A DNA stretch of 64,000 nt, from positions 17,109,609-17,173,608 of the forward strand of contig JASEVX010000011.1 of the NCBI GenBank assembly GCA_031761405.1, given 5' to 3'. Shown here piece by piece: positions 53,167 to 62,942 of the stretch. Position 1 is the stretch's first letter. Every line of letters begins with the position of its first letter. The stretch is from Serripes groenlandicus. Its lineage: Eukaryota; Mollusca; Bivalvia; Cardiida; Cardiidae. A program made the position numbers and the translations under genes. Below the pieces are notes generated by a model that did no database searches, was not told where the DNA came from, and saw nothing but the letters and a program-made list of their open reading frames with translations.

Positions 53167-53358
53167 TTAAAAGTAATGCACCGTGTCCCATATTTACAAA
53201 TATTTTCAGATGTTTTCAAAGCAGACAACTTAAGAAATACCATATAAGATAAACAATTGAATTAAATTCATATTTGATGGATGTTTTATTTCATTTGGAT
53301 AGTTCTATACTGGACCCTAATGCCCTAAGTTTGGTATTTATTCCAAGAGCATGAGTCA

Positions 53359-53479
53359 TTAACCCTTTCCCTCATATAGACGCTTTCTGACGCCATTCAA
53401 TTATGGAGATTTTCTAGTTTTTGACAAAATACGTTTAAAGTCGTCTGCTGCAGAATTGCTGTATGAGGGAAAGGGTTAA
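53359..53479 (+). mobile_element. Family 1A element, 121 bp deletion form
   Basis: TTAA at 53359 and 53476. The whole palindromic centre is deleted (CTGACGCC joined to ATTCAATTATGG). Confidence 0.88.
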
Positions 53480-54002
53480 ACCCTTGTCCACATATATACA
53501 ATAAAACTGCAGTAGACTGTCATTTAAAACATCTTTGGAAAACTACAGAAAATCTGTAGCAATGAATAATTATCAAATAAAGTTGAAAACATTGTGGCAA
53601 AAGGAAGAATGGCTCATTAAGGCTAAAGATTTGAAACTGTGATGTTTAAGCATGGTTATGGCTCCTATTTAGTATTCGTAAAAAACAGATTGATCAAAGA
53701 GATGCTTTTTAAAACATACCATAGTTGTCGGTTTTTGAAATTATCTAAGGATTAAAAAATTAAAATGAAGTTGAAACATGTAGTGTTAAAACATTATGGG
53801 AAAACAAGAAATTGCTCATTTCTCAACAATGTTTTCAAAAGTCAGATGTTTGATTTAGAGGTTTTTCATATGTTTGCCAGTATATTTTCAAAGTCTGCAG
53901 CTGATTTGTTGTATGTAGGAAAAGACTTAATAATATATGAAAGATGAATTCCTATGACTTTAGGACAGAATATGTTGACCCTTTCCCAGATATAGACGAT
54001 AT

Positions 54003-54199
54003 AGACAATGCGACATGCGTCATTCGTCTTCCACCAATGGGCCAAGTCTATGTGGAAAAGCAGCCAGTTGCTTGGGAAGATTGTTGTGTGGAGTACTGGT
54101 GTGAGAAAACCTGGAAATGCATGAGTAGGTGAACTGGCCGCCGTGATATAACTGAGAAATTGTTAAAAACGGCGTTAAACCCAAATCAATCAATCAATC
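54003..54199 (+). mobile_element. SINE, head missing
   Basis: CAATGCGACATGCGTCATTC, CCACCAATGGGCCAAGTC, GCAGCCAGTTGCTTGGG, CCGTGATATAACTGAG; tail CAATCAATCAATCA. Confidence 0.82.
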
Positions 54200-54278
54200 A
54201 AAGTCGTCTTCTTCAGAATTGTTGTTGTATGTGGTAAAAGGTTAAGTATTTGATCCTTGGGTGTGGTAGGTAGTTGTA

Positions 54279-54541
54279 TCAACCCTTTCCCACATCCTGG
54301 GACTTACTAATACATAAAAGTAGTCCCAGCCACATACAAAAAATCCTTCGAAAATATCTTTTAGAAAATTGTGAAAAATCTCCATTAATGACAGTTTTTA
54401 AAATTATTAAATAGAGTTGAAAACATTGTGGCAAATGGTGAAATTGCTCATCATGAGCAATTTCACCTTTGCCACAATGTTTTCAAAAAGTCGTCTGCTG
54501 CAGAACCGTCTGAAGGTGTCTATAATGTGGGAAAGGGTTAA
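54279..54541. mobile_element. Family 1B element with a 34-bp foldback insert
   Basis: Left CAACCCTTTCCCACAT, right TTAA at 54538. The insert at 54296-54329 is flanked by CCACAT on both sides. Confidence 0.82.
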
Positions 54542-54843
54542 AGCTAGATACACATCAAATTCAAATTTGATATTTCTAAGCACAGCTTCTACTTCAGACC
54601 TAAAGAAAAGTTTTGGGAGTCTAGTCGAGTTATTGGTGTGGTTTTGACATACTTTTAAGATTTATTCACCAAACTTCAAAGAAGTTGATGGGGCATATTG
54701 CTTTGCAGTCGTTGGTATGTTTGTTCATCACCCTTTTGAGCTCACCAGAGCACAAAGTGTGGGTTGAGCTATTGTGGACCTGTGGATGAGCATGGCCACC
54801 AGGGGGCGTTGCTCGTTTTCCTTATATGCATAGAGTATGAACA

Positions 54844-55073
54844 TTGACCCTTTCCCTCGAACGACAATTCTGCAGCAGACGGCTTTGAACATATTTTCTC
54901 TTAAAATTAAAATCTTTATAATTGAATGGATAACCTATGACTAAAAACGGAAAACATTGTGGCAAAAGGGGAAATTGCTCGTTTTGAGCAATTTCTTCTT
55001 TTATCACTTTGTTTTCAAAAACCTGTCTGCTGCAGAGGCGTCAGAAAGCGTCTATATAAGGGAAAAAGGTTAA
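54844..55073 (-). mobile_element. Family 1A element
   Basis: Left TTGA, right TTAA at 55070. Confidence 0.9.
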
Positions 55074-56034
55074 AAACTATTAGTGCTATTAAATCAGATG
55101 AGCGATAAAGCAACATCATGGTCCTCTTGTTTAGAACTTCGCATAACTTATAAACTGCTAATGGTTGAGTCTCGAAATTTTTCGTACAACTTTATCATGA
55201 AAATGTTGCCCCCTTTTAAGAATTCAAATGCCTTTTTGGAATTCCTGCAATGTTCCAACCATCATTATACACAATTTATATGTATTCTTTTTGCTAGGAT
55301 TATGAGTTGCATATGAAGAATAAGGAAGACTGGAAACTTTCTATAAATGAAAGAACTATTATTATTGTATAAAGCTGAAAACATTGTGGCAAATGGAGAA
55401 ATTGCAATTTTTGAGCAATATCTCCTTTTGACACAATGCTTTTCGAAAGTAGTCTGCTGCAGAGGCTACTACGTTAAAACCCGTCTCACAAACAATACCT
55501 TCATGCAGAAATCGAGCCTTATCCTGACAATATATGTAGAAAAAGATAGTTCTGATCAAATTTTTTCAAACTTTTTTTTTCAAAAGTCATGTCAATAATA
55601 ATGTAATAGCATGTTTTACATGTAGATTTATGACTATGGTGTAGAATGTTACACAAGATATGTTGATTTATTCCACTTCTTTTGTCTCTGTCCTGTATAT
55701 ATAGCATTTCTTTATACTGTAAAATATTTGTTGTCATGGAAATCATTTATATAATCTTTCAAGTATTTGAGAGGAAAAATTAAAACAAATTCAAACAAAT
55801 GTATGTCTTTATTATATTGTTTTAATTCCAAAATATAATATAAATGGATGATATCGTATTATATACGTACGTAATCTTTAACTTAAAACGTATATGTTGC
55901 CGTTGCACTTTCATCTTGTGCAAACTTGATGGTTCAATAGGAACACCATACTTTCAAGCTAAATCTTGAAGCTCGACCTTGGGTGTTTTTAGACTTTTTG
56001 AAAGTACCAACCAACGCCATTTTCAACTGTATTT

Positions 56035-56125
56035 CAGTTGTTTTATTACGGCCAGTACACCAACTGCATTTTTCCTATTTTTTCGAACCAGTATTCCACA
56101 CAACATGCTTACCAGGCAACTGGTT
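56035..56125 (-). mobile_element. SINE body fragment, inverted
   Basis: Reverse complement of the TTGTGTGGAGTACTGG / GAACTGGCCG segment of the SINE at 54003. Confidence 0.65.
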
Positions 56126-56149
56126 ACCTTTTAAAAAAGACTTGACACT

Positions 56150-56535
56150 TTCCCTCATAAAGGCACTTTTAGAACACCTACAGCAGACAATTTTTGAAAA
56201 CATTCTCACAAAATGTTTTCAACTCTTATTTAATTATTATCCCCTCGGCTAAAGAAGTTTGCGAAGGGTATATAGTAACGGGACTGTCCGTTTGTTCGTT
56301 CGTCCTTGCGTGCCTCCGTCCGTAACAACCTTCAACCAATATTAACCGAACTTGGTGTACAGTAAGTATATGGCAAGGTCTAGAAACCTATTCATTTTCA
56401 AGGTTAAAGGTCAAGGTCAAAATTGGACTTTGAATACCGAGGGGATGCACCCTTGTTATACTTTCATTTATAGAGAATTTTCATATAGATTATTTCAAAG
56501 TCATCTACTGCAGATTTGTTGTGGGAAAGGACTAA
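56150..56535. mobile_element. Family 1B element split by a Family 6 element
   Basis: Left part CACTTTCCCTCATAAAGGC to TTTAATTATTA; right part resumes TACTTTCATTTATAGAG and ends GTTGTGGGAAAGG. Confidence 0.78.
56240..56457 (+). mobile_element. Family 6 element, short
   Basis: Inverted ends CCCCTCGG and CCGAGGGG; head hairpin region GCTAAAGAAGTTTGC; then CCTCCGTCCGTAAC. Confidence 0.82.
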
Positions 56536-56639
56536 GCCAATTGATGGTAGACGAATGACCAGTCACAGTGACTTGTCAAGCATCAGAAAGAATGAATGGC
56601 CCATCTGAACTTCAAACCGTCTCGATTAATGCATTCTGA

Positions 56640-56780
56640 GCTATCAAGGATCAACACAAATGCTCGAGGAACAAGCGTGTTCAATAAAAATGCATTTTTC
56701 ACACCAGTACTCCACACAATAGTCTTTTCAATTAACTGGCTGCATAGACTTGGCCCATTCATGGAAGACGTTAAATTTTG
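56640..56780 (-). mobile_element. SINE body fragment, inverted
   Basis: CACCAGTACTCCACACAATA and ACTTGGCCCATTCATGGAAG are reverse complements of the SINE body. Confidence 0.68.
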
Positions 56781-57232
56781 ACACCTGTAGCATTGACTTT
56801 TGTCATCCATGCGACACAAAAAGAACGAAAATCAGATAAATAAAAGCAAGTGGTCTAATCACGGAGAAGGAAGTCTTCCCAAGCATTTATCAATTTCTCA
56901 TATGTAGACTCTTTACTTTTGAAAACACCGGGGCAAAAATAAAAATAACTTGTAATGAGCAATTTCTACTTTTGCCATACTTTTGTATAGGTCCATTCAA
57001 TAATTGTATTTTTCATTTAATCTTAAATACCATACACAGTGATAAATAGGGAATGTAATGTGGCAGTAGCAATGCTGGTTTTAGTATTGTACTACAAGGG
57101 TTGAGAGAGAAGTTAAATTTTTCAAGCCCTGAGCAGACAATACAAAGCCAGATATTGTTACTGCAATATAAATTTACTTTCATAATATATACCTTATAAG
57201 ACAGAATAATAAACAAATATACAAATTCTATA

Positions 57233-57794
57233 TTTTAAAGGGACTGAATCCCATATGAGAAAAAAGCGAGAAAAAAAGAAAATTGTTAAAAATTGCTATT
57301 ACCTTGATGTTTTTGCATGTTAGGCATTGAGATTTGCTGACTGATGTTCTACAATAAATGCACACTATTAATATTGCGGAGATTTTTCGTTATTTTGCAT
57401 TGTAAAATCTACTGGGTTAGTAACCCAGTAAATCTAAAAATATCGCTGTATATTTATCACGTTATCACTACAACCGAATTGACAATCTCCTTCCCAGAGT
57501 TGTTGTTCCTTACACTCATGCATACATGAATGTAATGAGTCAATAGTGTTAGAGAATGCCGAATTGAATCCACAAATTCAAATGAGCAAGAGGAAATTCA
57601 ACGGTATTTTTAAACGGGAAAACACGGAGCGGACGGTTTTTTTAATTGCTTATTTCCTATGGAATAATGAAAAACAAGACTTGTACGACCTTCTACAACA
57701 TTCCGTTACATATATATAGACGTATTTTGGATTAATTAGAATAAGTATAAAATATAACGATTTTGGACCATTATGGTGTTCAGTCCCTTTAAAA
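57233..57794. mobile_element. Non-coding DNA transposon with short inverted ends
   Basis: Ends TTTAAAGGGACTGAATCCCATA and its near inverse TATGGTGTTCAGTCCCTTTA; about 560 bp, no coding capacity. A fragment lies at 32330-32480. Confidence 0.75.
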
Positions 57795-58262
57795 AACAAA
57801 ATAACATAATTTACACATATAATAAAATTTATAATTTGGGTGTGAACTATGCCCCACAACCTCATATTTCAGTGACATACCATTAGCATAATTTGGTAGC
57901 GTATTTTACCTAGTCAATTATAGAATTTTAACCCGTTGTGTTTGAATTGCACTTAACAATCTGCATGTATTTGCGCCGTAAAATGTGCAGGTATATAATA
58001 AATGAATATGTTTTATCCGAAGGTTAGTCAAAATCACTGAACACAATGAGGGCCTAACAAACGGTATGTTTCCTTCAAAATCACTGAACACAACAAGGCA
58101 GGCCAACAAAACCGTCTTCGTTTCCATCAAGAGTAGAAGAGTTTTGTAAACATTGTATCATGTGTATTCTGCACTATGTCTGCGTGAGGGTACATCACAC
58201 ATGCATCATCACTGGTACGCCATCTATGTCTGCAATGAATATAAGCATCTTACAATACGAAT

Positions 58263-58491
58263 CCTTTTCCCAGTGGTTTGACTGCGCAGGAGGTCGCGGC
58301 TTTGAGCCCCACCTGGGTCATGCCAAAGACTCTAGAAATGGAAGTAATGGTTGCCGGGCTAGCATTACCACTGACCGTCTGGTGGTAGAATACATGTACA
58401 TGGACAAGTAGTCCCGGGAACTTACCAAGCAAACGCAGTGATATAACTGAAATGTTGAAAGCGGTGTAAAACACCAAACTAATCATTCAAC
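58263..58491 (+). mobile_element. SINE, head diverged
   Basis: B-box-like GGCTTTGAGCCCCACC; body TGCCAAAGACTCTAG; AGTGATATAACTGAAATG; tail AACACCAAACTAATCATTC. Confidence 0.75.
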
Positions 58492-58710
58492 TTTCTCAGT
58501 TGCAAACACATCTGTTGCAGACGATTTTAAAAACCATTATGGCAAAAGGAGAAATTGCTCATAATTAGCAAATCCATCTTTGGTCATAATGTTTTCAACA
58601 TGATTCAATAATTAAACTTTCAGATTTGAGAGACATTTTACATAGTTTTTACCTTGGAAAATGTTCAAAGTCTTCTGCTGCAGATTTGTTGTATGTGGAA
58701 AAGGGGTCAA
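58492..58710. mobile_element. Family 1B element, worn
   Basis: Left end TTTCTCAGTTGCAAACAC; right end GTATGTGGAAAAGGGGTCAA. Confidence 0.7.
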
Positions 58711-58918
58711 ATATATAAAGCCAAAGGATCGTGTTCAACAGTAGTCATCTCAAAGGACTGGTAATCCTCTTTATGAAATAGTCTAAAATTCCTTCCGATG
58801 AAATTTTATTAAAATTGTCTATAGCAGGTTACAACTTTGTTGGTTGCCTGGTTACAAACTAGAATAAATTTCTCCTTTTCCCAACAACATGTTATCAAAT
58901 AGTCTTAACACTGCCGAG

Positions 58919-59069
58919 GTGTCGGAAGTCAACTGTACATGGAAAATGACAAACAGGTGTCGGAAGTCAACTGTACATAGAAAATGACAAACAGTGTCGG
59001 AAGTCAACTGTACACGGAAAATGACAAACATAGGTGTCAGAAGTCAACTGTACATAGAAAATGACAAAC
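58919..59069 (-). repeat. Minisatellite, 37-bp unit, four copies
   Basis: Unit GTGTCGGAAGTCAACTGTAC then ATGGAAAATGACAAACA. It ends 23 nt before the donor side of the short UreF exon, so it would lie in the following intron. Confidence 0.93.
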
Positions 59070-59098
59070 CGAGCGTAAAAATAGATGAAGCGCCTTAC

Positions 59099-59151
59099 CT
59101 CTGAATTATGTCTGGAATTTGTAGCTGTATTTGTGCCTGTATAGTTTGACC
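59099..59151 (-). CDS. ureF: Probable next UreF exon, 17 codons plus 2 nt
   Basis: On the minus strand the acceptor is atatttcag and the donor gtaagg. It enters in phase 0, as the upstream exon requires, and reads GQTIQAQIQLQIPDIIQ. UreF proteins have a GQ..(G/A)Q..L segment exactly here, after the VRL..L helix. The exon is short and the match rests on a few residues. Confidence 0.58.
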
Positions 59152-60981
59152 CTGAAATATGTCATTAAGCATAAGTTAACCCTTTCCCTCATATAGACAC
59201 AATGCAGGAGACTACTTTTGTCAGTGTTTTCAACACTATTCCGAGGGCTTGGCGTGAAACAGTTGTAACTAAAGTTGGTATTTTTTTACCAAGGTTAATC
59301 ACTTCGCCATAAAGTCTTTATAAGCGTTAAATCATTTTTCTTGGTAAACAATGGAAATTTAGGTGCCATTGCTCGTTTTGAGCAATGGCACCTAAATTTG
59401 CATTGTTTACAAAAGGGTCAAAATTGCCCCTAATTCAGGGTTTTCCAAATAGGTTTTGAGTTACAACCGTTTCACGCTAAGCCCTCGATTATTTCAGTTA
59501 TTGAAAATATGATAATAGAATTAAGATTAAAATATCATGGCAAAAGGAGAAATTGCTCACTATGAGCAATTTCTCTTATTGAAACAATGTTTTCAACAGT
59601 CATCTGCTTAACCCTTTCCCTCATATGACAATTCTGCAGCAGGCGACTTTGAACAAATTTTGTCAAAAAATAGAAAATCTCTATAATTGAATGGATAACC
59701 TATGACTAAAAGTGGAAAACATTGTGGCAAAATGAGAAATTGCTCGTTTTGAGCAATTTCTTCTTTTGTCACTATGTTTTCAAAAAGACGTCTGCTGCAG
59801 AGGCGTCAGAAAGCGTTTATATGAGGGAAAGGGTTAAAACCAACGCTCGTCTGCTCTTCTAAGTGAAACTAAAGGGGCATAACTGAATAATTATTAAAGC
59901 CTGAGTTATGTGACTTGGTATAGACACTTCTATCGTTCCTAGGAACATCTGTACCAAATTTCATTTGAAAATGTTGAATAATTTTTGGAGTTGTGAGGTA
60001 AGGTTAAACCTTTCCCTTCATATAGACGCTTTTTGACGCCTCTGCAGCAGACGGCTTTTTGAAAATATAGTGACAAAAGAAGAAATTGCTCAAAACGAGC
60101 AATTTCTCCTTTTGCCACAATGTTTTCCACTTTTAGTCATAGGTTATCCATTCAATTATAGAGATTTTCTATGTTCTGACAAAATATGTTCTGCTGCAGA
60201 ATTGTTGTAAGGGTTAAAGGGTTAAAGGGGAAAGGGTTAAAGTTTGGTAAGACGACACCAAGGGTACTTTGAAAATCAGACAAGCTAAAAATTGCACAGA
60301 GGTCAGGATCAGGTAAATACGAGCCTAATTACGATAAAACCAACGTTTTTGACTTGGCATAAAGTATCGACCGGGATCAGCCTAAGCAAGCCACACAGGC
60401 CAATCCGGAGACACACTGTTCGCTACCTGTGCATTTTCTGTTTCAGGAATCATTACTCTATACCTCTATCCCTCTTAAACAGAATGTGTCGGCCGGGATT
60501 AGCCTGCGCGGACTGATCTGGGTAGATTCATTACGCAGAGTTGATAATGTTGGTTTTCTCGCAGAACGGCTCATATGTTACGTTTGTTAATGTGGGAAAA
60601 AGTTATTCACCTTTATGGGTCCTATTGCATCCAGCCTGACAGCACTAGCTATCACAGACCTTATTCCGTTGAACAGAAATGGCTGATCTGGGTCTATAAT
60701 GTTGGTTTTCTACTAGAACGGCTCATATGTTATGTTTGTTAATGTGGGAAAAAGTTATTTACCTCTATGGGTCCCATCACATCGAGTCTGACAGCACTAG
60801 CTATCACAGACCTTATTCCGTTGAACAGAAATGACAGCATGGCCGCCTCTAGACTGATCTCCAGTGTACCACATATGGCCCCATACACAACAGGCTGGTG
60901 TTTGTAGGTTAAACACTCGCTTATATCCACTAAATGCTGGTCTTTAAACACTTTAATACTCGTATCCAACATAGAACTGCC
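59099..60981 (-). CDS. ureF: Urease accessory protein UreF, partial gene (two exons seen)
   Basis: UreF works with UreD/H and UreG to deliver nickel to apo-urease in the cytosol. The main exon carries HQPVVYGAICGTLEISLEAA and the following FLFNGIRSVIASAVRLDVMG, the typical UreF core (H-x-PV-(V/F)-GA-x-C....SLEEA....FL...RN..SAAVRL). The gene runs convergent to RERE. 5' exons (the LLQ.ADSA.P.GGF.HS.GLE region) are not in 61000-64000, and the C-terminal exon (usually LYSRLF) was not found below 59099, so the model is incomplete. Ureases and their accessory proteins are known in some invertebrates; this exon has animal-style splice sites and sits among host repeats, so contamination is unlikely. 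Confidence 0.82.
59241..59488 (+). mobile_element. Family 3 element
   Basis: Ends CCGAGGGCTTGGCGTG and CACGCTAAGCCCTCGA; 248 bp; core GCTCGTTTTGAGC. Confidence 0.9.
59608..59837 (-). mobile_element. Family 1A element nested in a worn Family 1B copy
   Basis: TTAA at 59608 and 59834. It sits after GTCATCTGC of a B copy (59515-59607). Confidence 0.9.
59840..60003 (-). repeat. Dispersed repeat related to Family 6, inverted
   Basis: Reverse complement of the 10276-10475 type: AACTGAATAATTATTAAAGC, TTCATTTGAAAATGTTG. Confidence 0.72.
60004..60240 (+). mobile_element. Family 1A element with repeated right end
   Basis: TTAA at 60004. The right end stutters as GGGTTAAAGGGTTAAAGGGG and AAAGGGTTAA (60211-60240), three end motifs in a row. 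Confidence 0.83.
60336..60578 (+). mobile_element. Family 5 element at the UreF exon duplication
   Basis: Inner TTTCTGTTTCAGGAATCATT; right end TTGGTTTTCTCGCAGAACGG then CTCATAT. Its right end is part of the duplicated unit (again at 60684-60729). Confidence 0.83.
60611..60682 (-). pseudogene. Truncated tandem copy of the UreF exon
   Basis: Encodes FLFNGIRSVIASAVRLDAIG plus PIK and keeps a donor (gtgaat), but lacks the first two thirds of the exon and any acceptor. It differs from the full exon at V-to-A, M-to-I and E-to-K plus silent sites. The copy is part of a tandem duplication of about 165 bp, 60518-60682 and 60684-60833. Confidence 0.85.
60763..60981 (-). CDS. ureF: UreF internal exon, 73 codons
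   Basis: On the minus strand the acceptor is atttttacag (bases down to 60982) and the donor gtaaat (60762 downward). Phase 0-0. It starts GSSMLDTSIKVFKDQHLVDI, passes HQPVVYGAICG and ends VRLDVMGPIE. The helices and the conserved H-PVV-GA-C motif match UreF over the whole exon. Confidence 0.88.
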
Positions 60982-61036
60982 CTGTAAAAATAGAAACAAT
61001 CATAGCATCCAGTAACATTTAATTCTCTCCCACATA

Positions 61037-61284
61037 TCGAGGGCTTGGCGTGAAACGGTTGTATCTAAAATTGGTATTTTTTTACCAAGGTTAATCACCT
61101 CGCTATAAAGTCTTTATAAGCGTTAAATCACTTTTCTTGGTAAACAATGTAAATTTAGGTGCCATTGCTCGTTCTGAGCAATGGCACCTAAATTTGCATT
61201 GTTTACAAAAGGGTCAAAATTGCCCCTAAACCAGGGTTTTCAAAATAGGTTTTAAGTTACAACCGTTTCACGCCAAGCCCTCGA
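61037..61284 (+). mobile_element. Family 3 element, near-consensus, with TA duplication
   Basis: TA at 61035-61036 and 61285-61286. Ends TCGAGGGCTTGGCGTG and CACGCCAAGCCCTCGA; 248 bp. Confidence 0.93.
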
Positions 61285-61446
61285 TATAGACTCTGCAGCA
61301 GACGATTTGCAATTTCTCAGTGTGACAATGTCTTCAACTCCCTTCAATATTGAAATGTTCTTTCATTTGTAAAGCTTTTTACATGTTTTATGCCTCCATG
61401 GATGTTTTTAGTCATCTGCTGCAGATTTTTCGTGGGAAAGGGAGGG

Positions 61447-61670
61447 TTAAAAGACCTTTCCCACTTTATACAATAAATCAGCAGCAGACGACTTTGAAAA
61501 CATCAAGGCAAAAAAAAATGGAAAATCTTCATACGTGTTAAATAAATTATTTTATAGAGTTGAAAGTATTTTGGGTAAAGGAGAAATTGTTCATCATGAA
61601 TAAATTCTCTTTTCGCGACAATGTTTACAAAAATCTATTACAGATGCATCAAAATGCATTAAGGGATAAT
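61447..61670. mobile_element. Family 1B element, worn
   Basis: TTAA at 61447; right end degraded (GCATTAAGGGATAATG). Confidence 0.7.
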
Positions 61671-61690
61671 GTGTACATATAATGTACTCT

Positions 61691-61889
61691 TTAACCCTTT
61701 CCCTCATACGGCAATTCTGCAGCAGACGACTTTGAACGTATTTTGTCAAAAACTAGAAAATCTCCATAATTAAATGGATAACCTATGACAAAAAGTGGAA
61801 AACATTGTGGCATTCTTTTGCCACTATGTTTTAAAAAAGCTGTCTGCTGCAGAGGAGTCAGAAAGTGTCTATATGAGGGAAAGGGTTAA
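61691..61889 (-). mobile_element. Family 1A element with half the palindrome deleted
   Basis: TTAA at 61691 and 61886. ATTGTGGC joins TTCTTTTGCC directly. Confidence 0.88.
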
Positions 61890-62086
61890 GCCTTCACTTC
61901 AATAAATAACCTTTGATGCATCTGCTTTGATTGAATTCTGAAAACATTGTGGAAAAATAAGAATATTTCCATTATCTTATAGTTTAATTGATAAAAAGTA
62001 AGGCTTTCGCACATTGATCAGTCTACTTTGAAATCATGTTGGCAAACATTTGGAAATTCTCTATTTAATAATGAAAGTATAATTAG

Positions 62087-62404
62087 TTAACCCTTTCTGC
62101 AGCATACAACTTTTGAAAACATTGTCGCAAAAGAAGAATTTGTTCATGATGAACAATTTTTCATTTTATCAAAATGTTTTTAACTCTTTTCCAAAATGAT
62201 ACTTTCAAGAAAAGAAGTTAATCTATTTTTGCCTAGATTTTTTAAAAGTCACCCGCTGCAGATTTTCTATTTGTTGGAAACCATTTGCAGTGATGAAAAG
62301 GAGAAATTGATCAAGTTGAACATTTTCTACTTTTACCTCAATGTTTTCAAAAGTTGTCTAGCGCAGAAGCTTCAAAATGCATCTGCATGTGGGAAAGCGC
62401 TTAA
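62087..62404. mobile_element. Family 1B element, worn and enlarged
   Basis: TTAA at 62087 and, shared with the next copy, 62401. It appears to contain parts of two B copies. Confidence 0.65.
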
Positions 62405-62614
62405 CCCTTTCCCTCATAAAGATGCCTTTTGTCGCCTCTGCAGCAGAAAGCTTTTTGAAAACATAGTGAATGAGCAATTTCTCCTTTTGCCACAATGTTT
62501 TCCACTTTTAGTCATAGGTTATACATTCAATTACAGAGATTTTCCATATTTTGACAAAATATGTTGAATGTTCAGTCATCTGCTGTAGAATTGTCGTATG
62601 AAGGAAAGGGTTAA
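62401..62614 (+). mobile_element. Family 1A element
   Basis: TTAA at 62401 and 62611; the left stem side is deleted. Confidence 0.88.
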
Positions 62615-62753
62615 AACATCTTGCAAGAATAATAGGATTAATAGTACTTCCTGTTAATTCAGAAGGTTGTATTTAATGGCTAGATGAAGTATTTCTCACA
62701 CAAGTCACCTGCATTGACAAGCAGTACTAGTGATCATAATTACTGTTAAACAC

Positions 62754-62942
62754 TTAATTCTTTCTCACATAGAACAAATCTGCAGCAGACGACTTTGAAA
62801 ACATGCTGGCAAAAATATGAATAATCTAAGTTTAATAATTGAAAACATTGTGGCAAAAGAAGAAATTGCTCATCATGAGCCACAATAGTTTCAAAAGTCG
62901 TCTCCTGCAGAGAAAGCGTCTGTATGTTGGAAAGGGTAAAAT
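62754..62942. mobile_element. Family 1B element, shortened
   Basis: TTAA at 62754; right end TTGGAAAGGGTAAAA. Confidence 0.75.

Larger units (their letters stand above)
51707..59098. other. Region between RERE and the seen part of UreF
   Basis: Convergent intergenic or UreF 3' intron sequence. It holds Family 1 copies, SINE pieces, one Family 6 element, a TIR element at 57233-57794 and a 37-bp tandem array. The missing UreF last exon may be here, but I could not identify it. 55560-55980 and 57800-58250 show nothing named. Confidence 0.6.
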
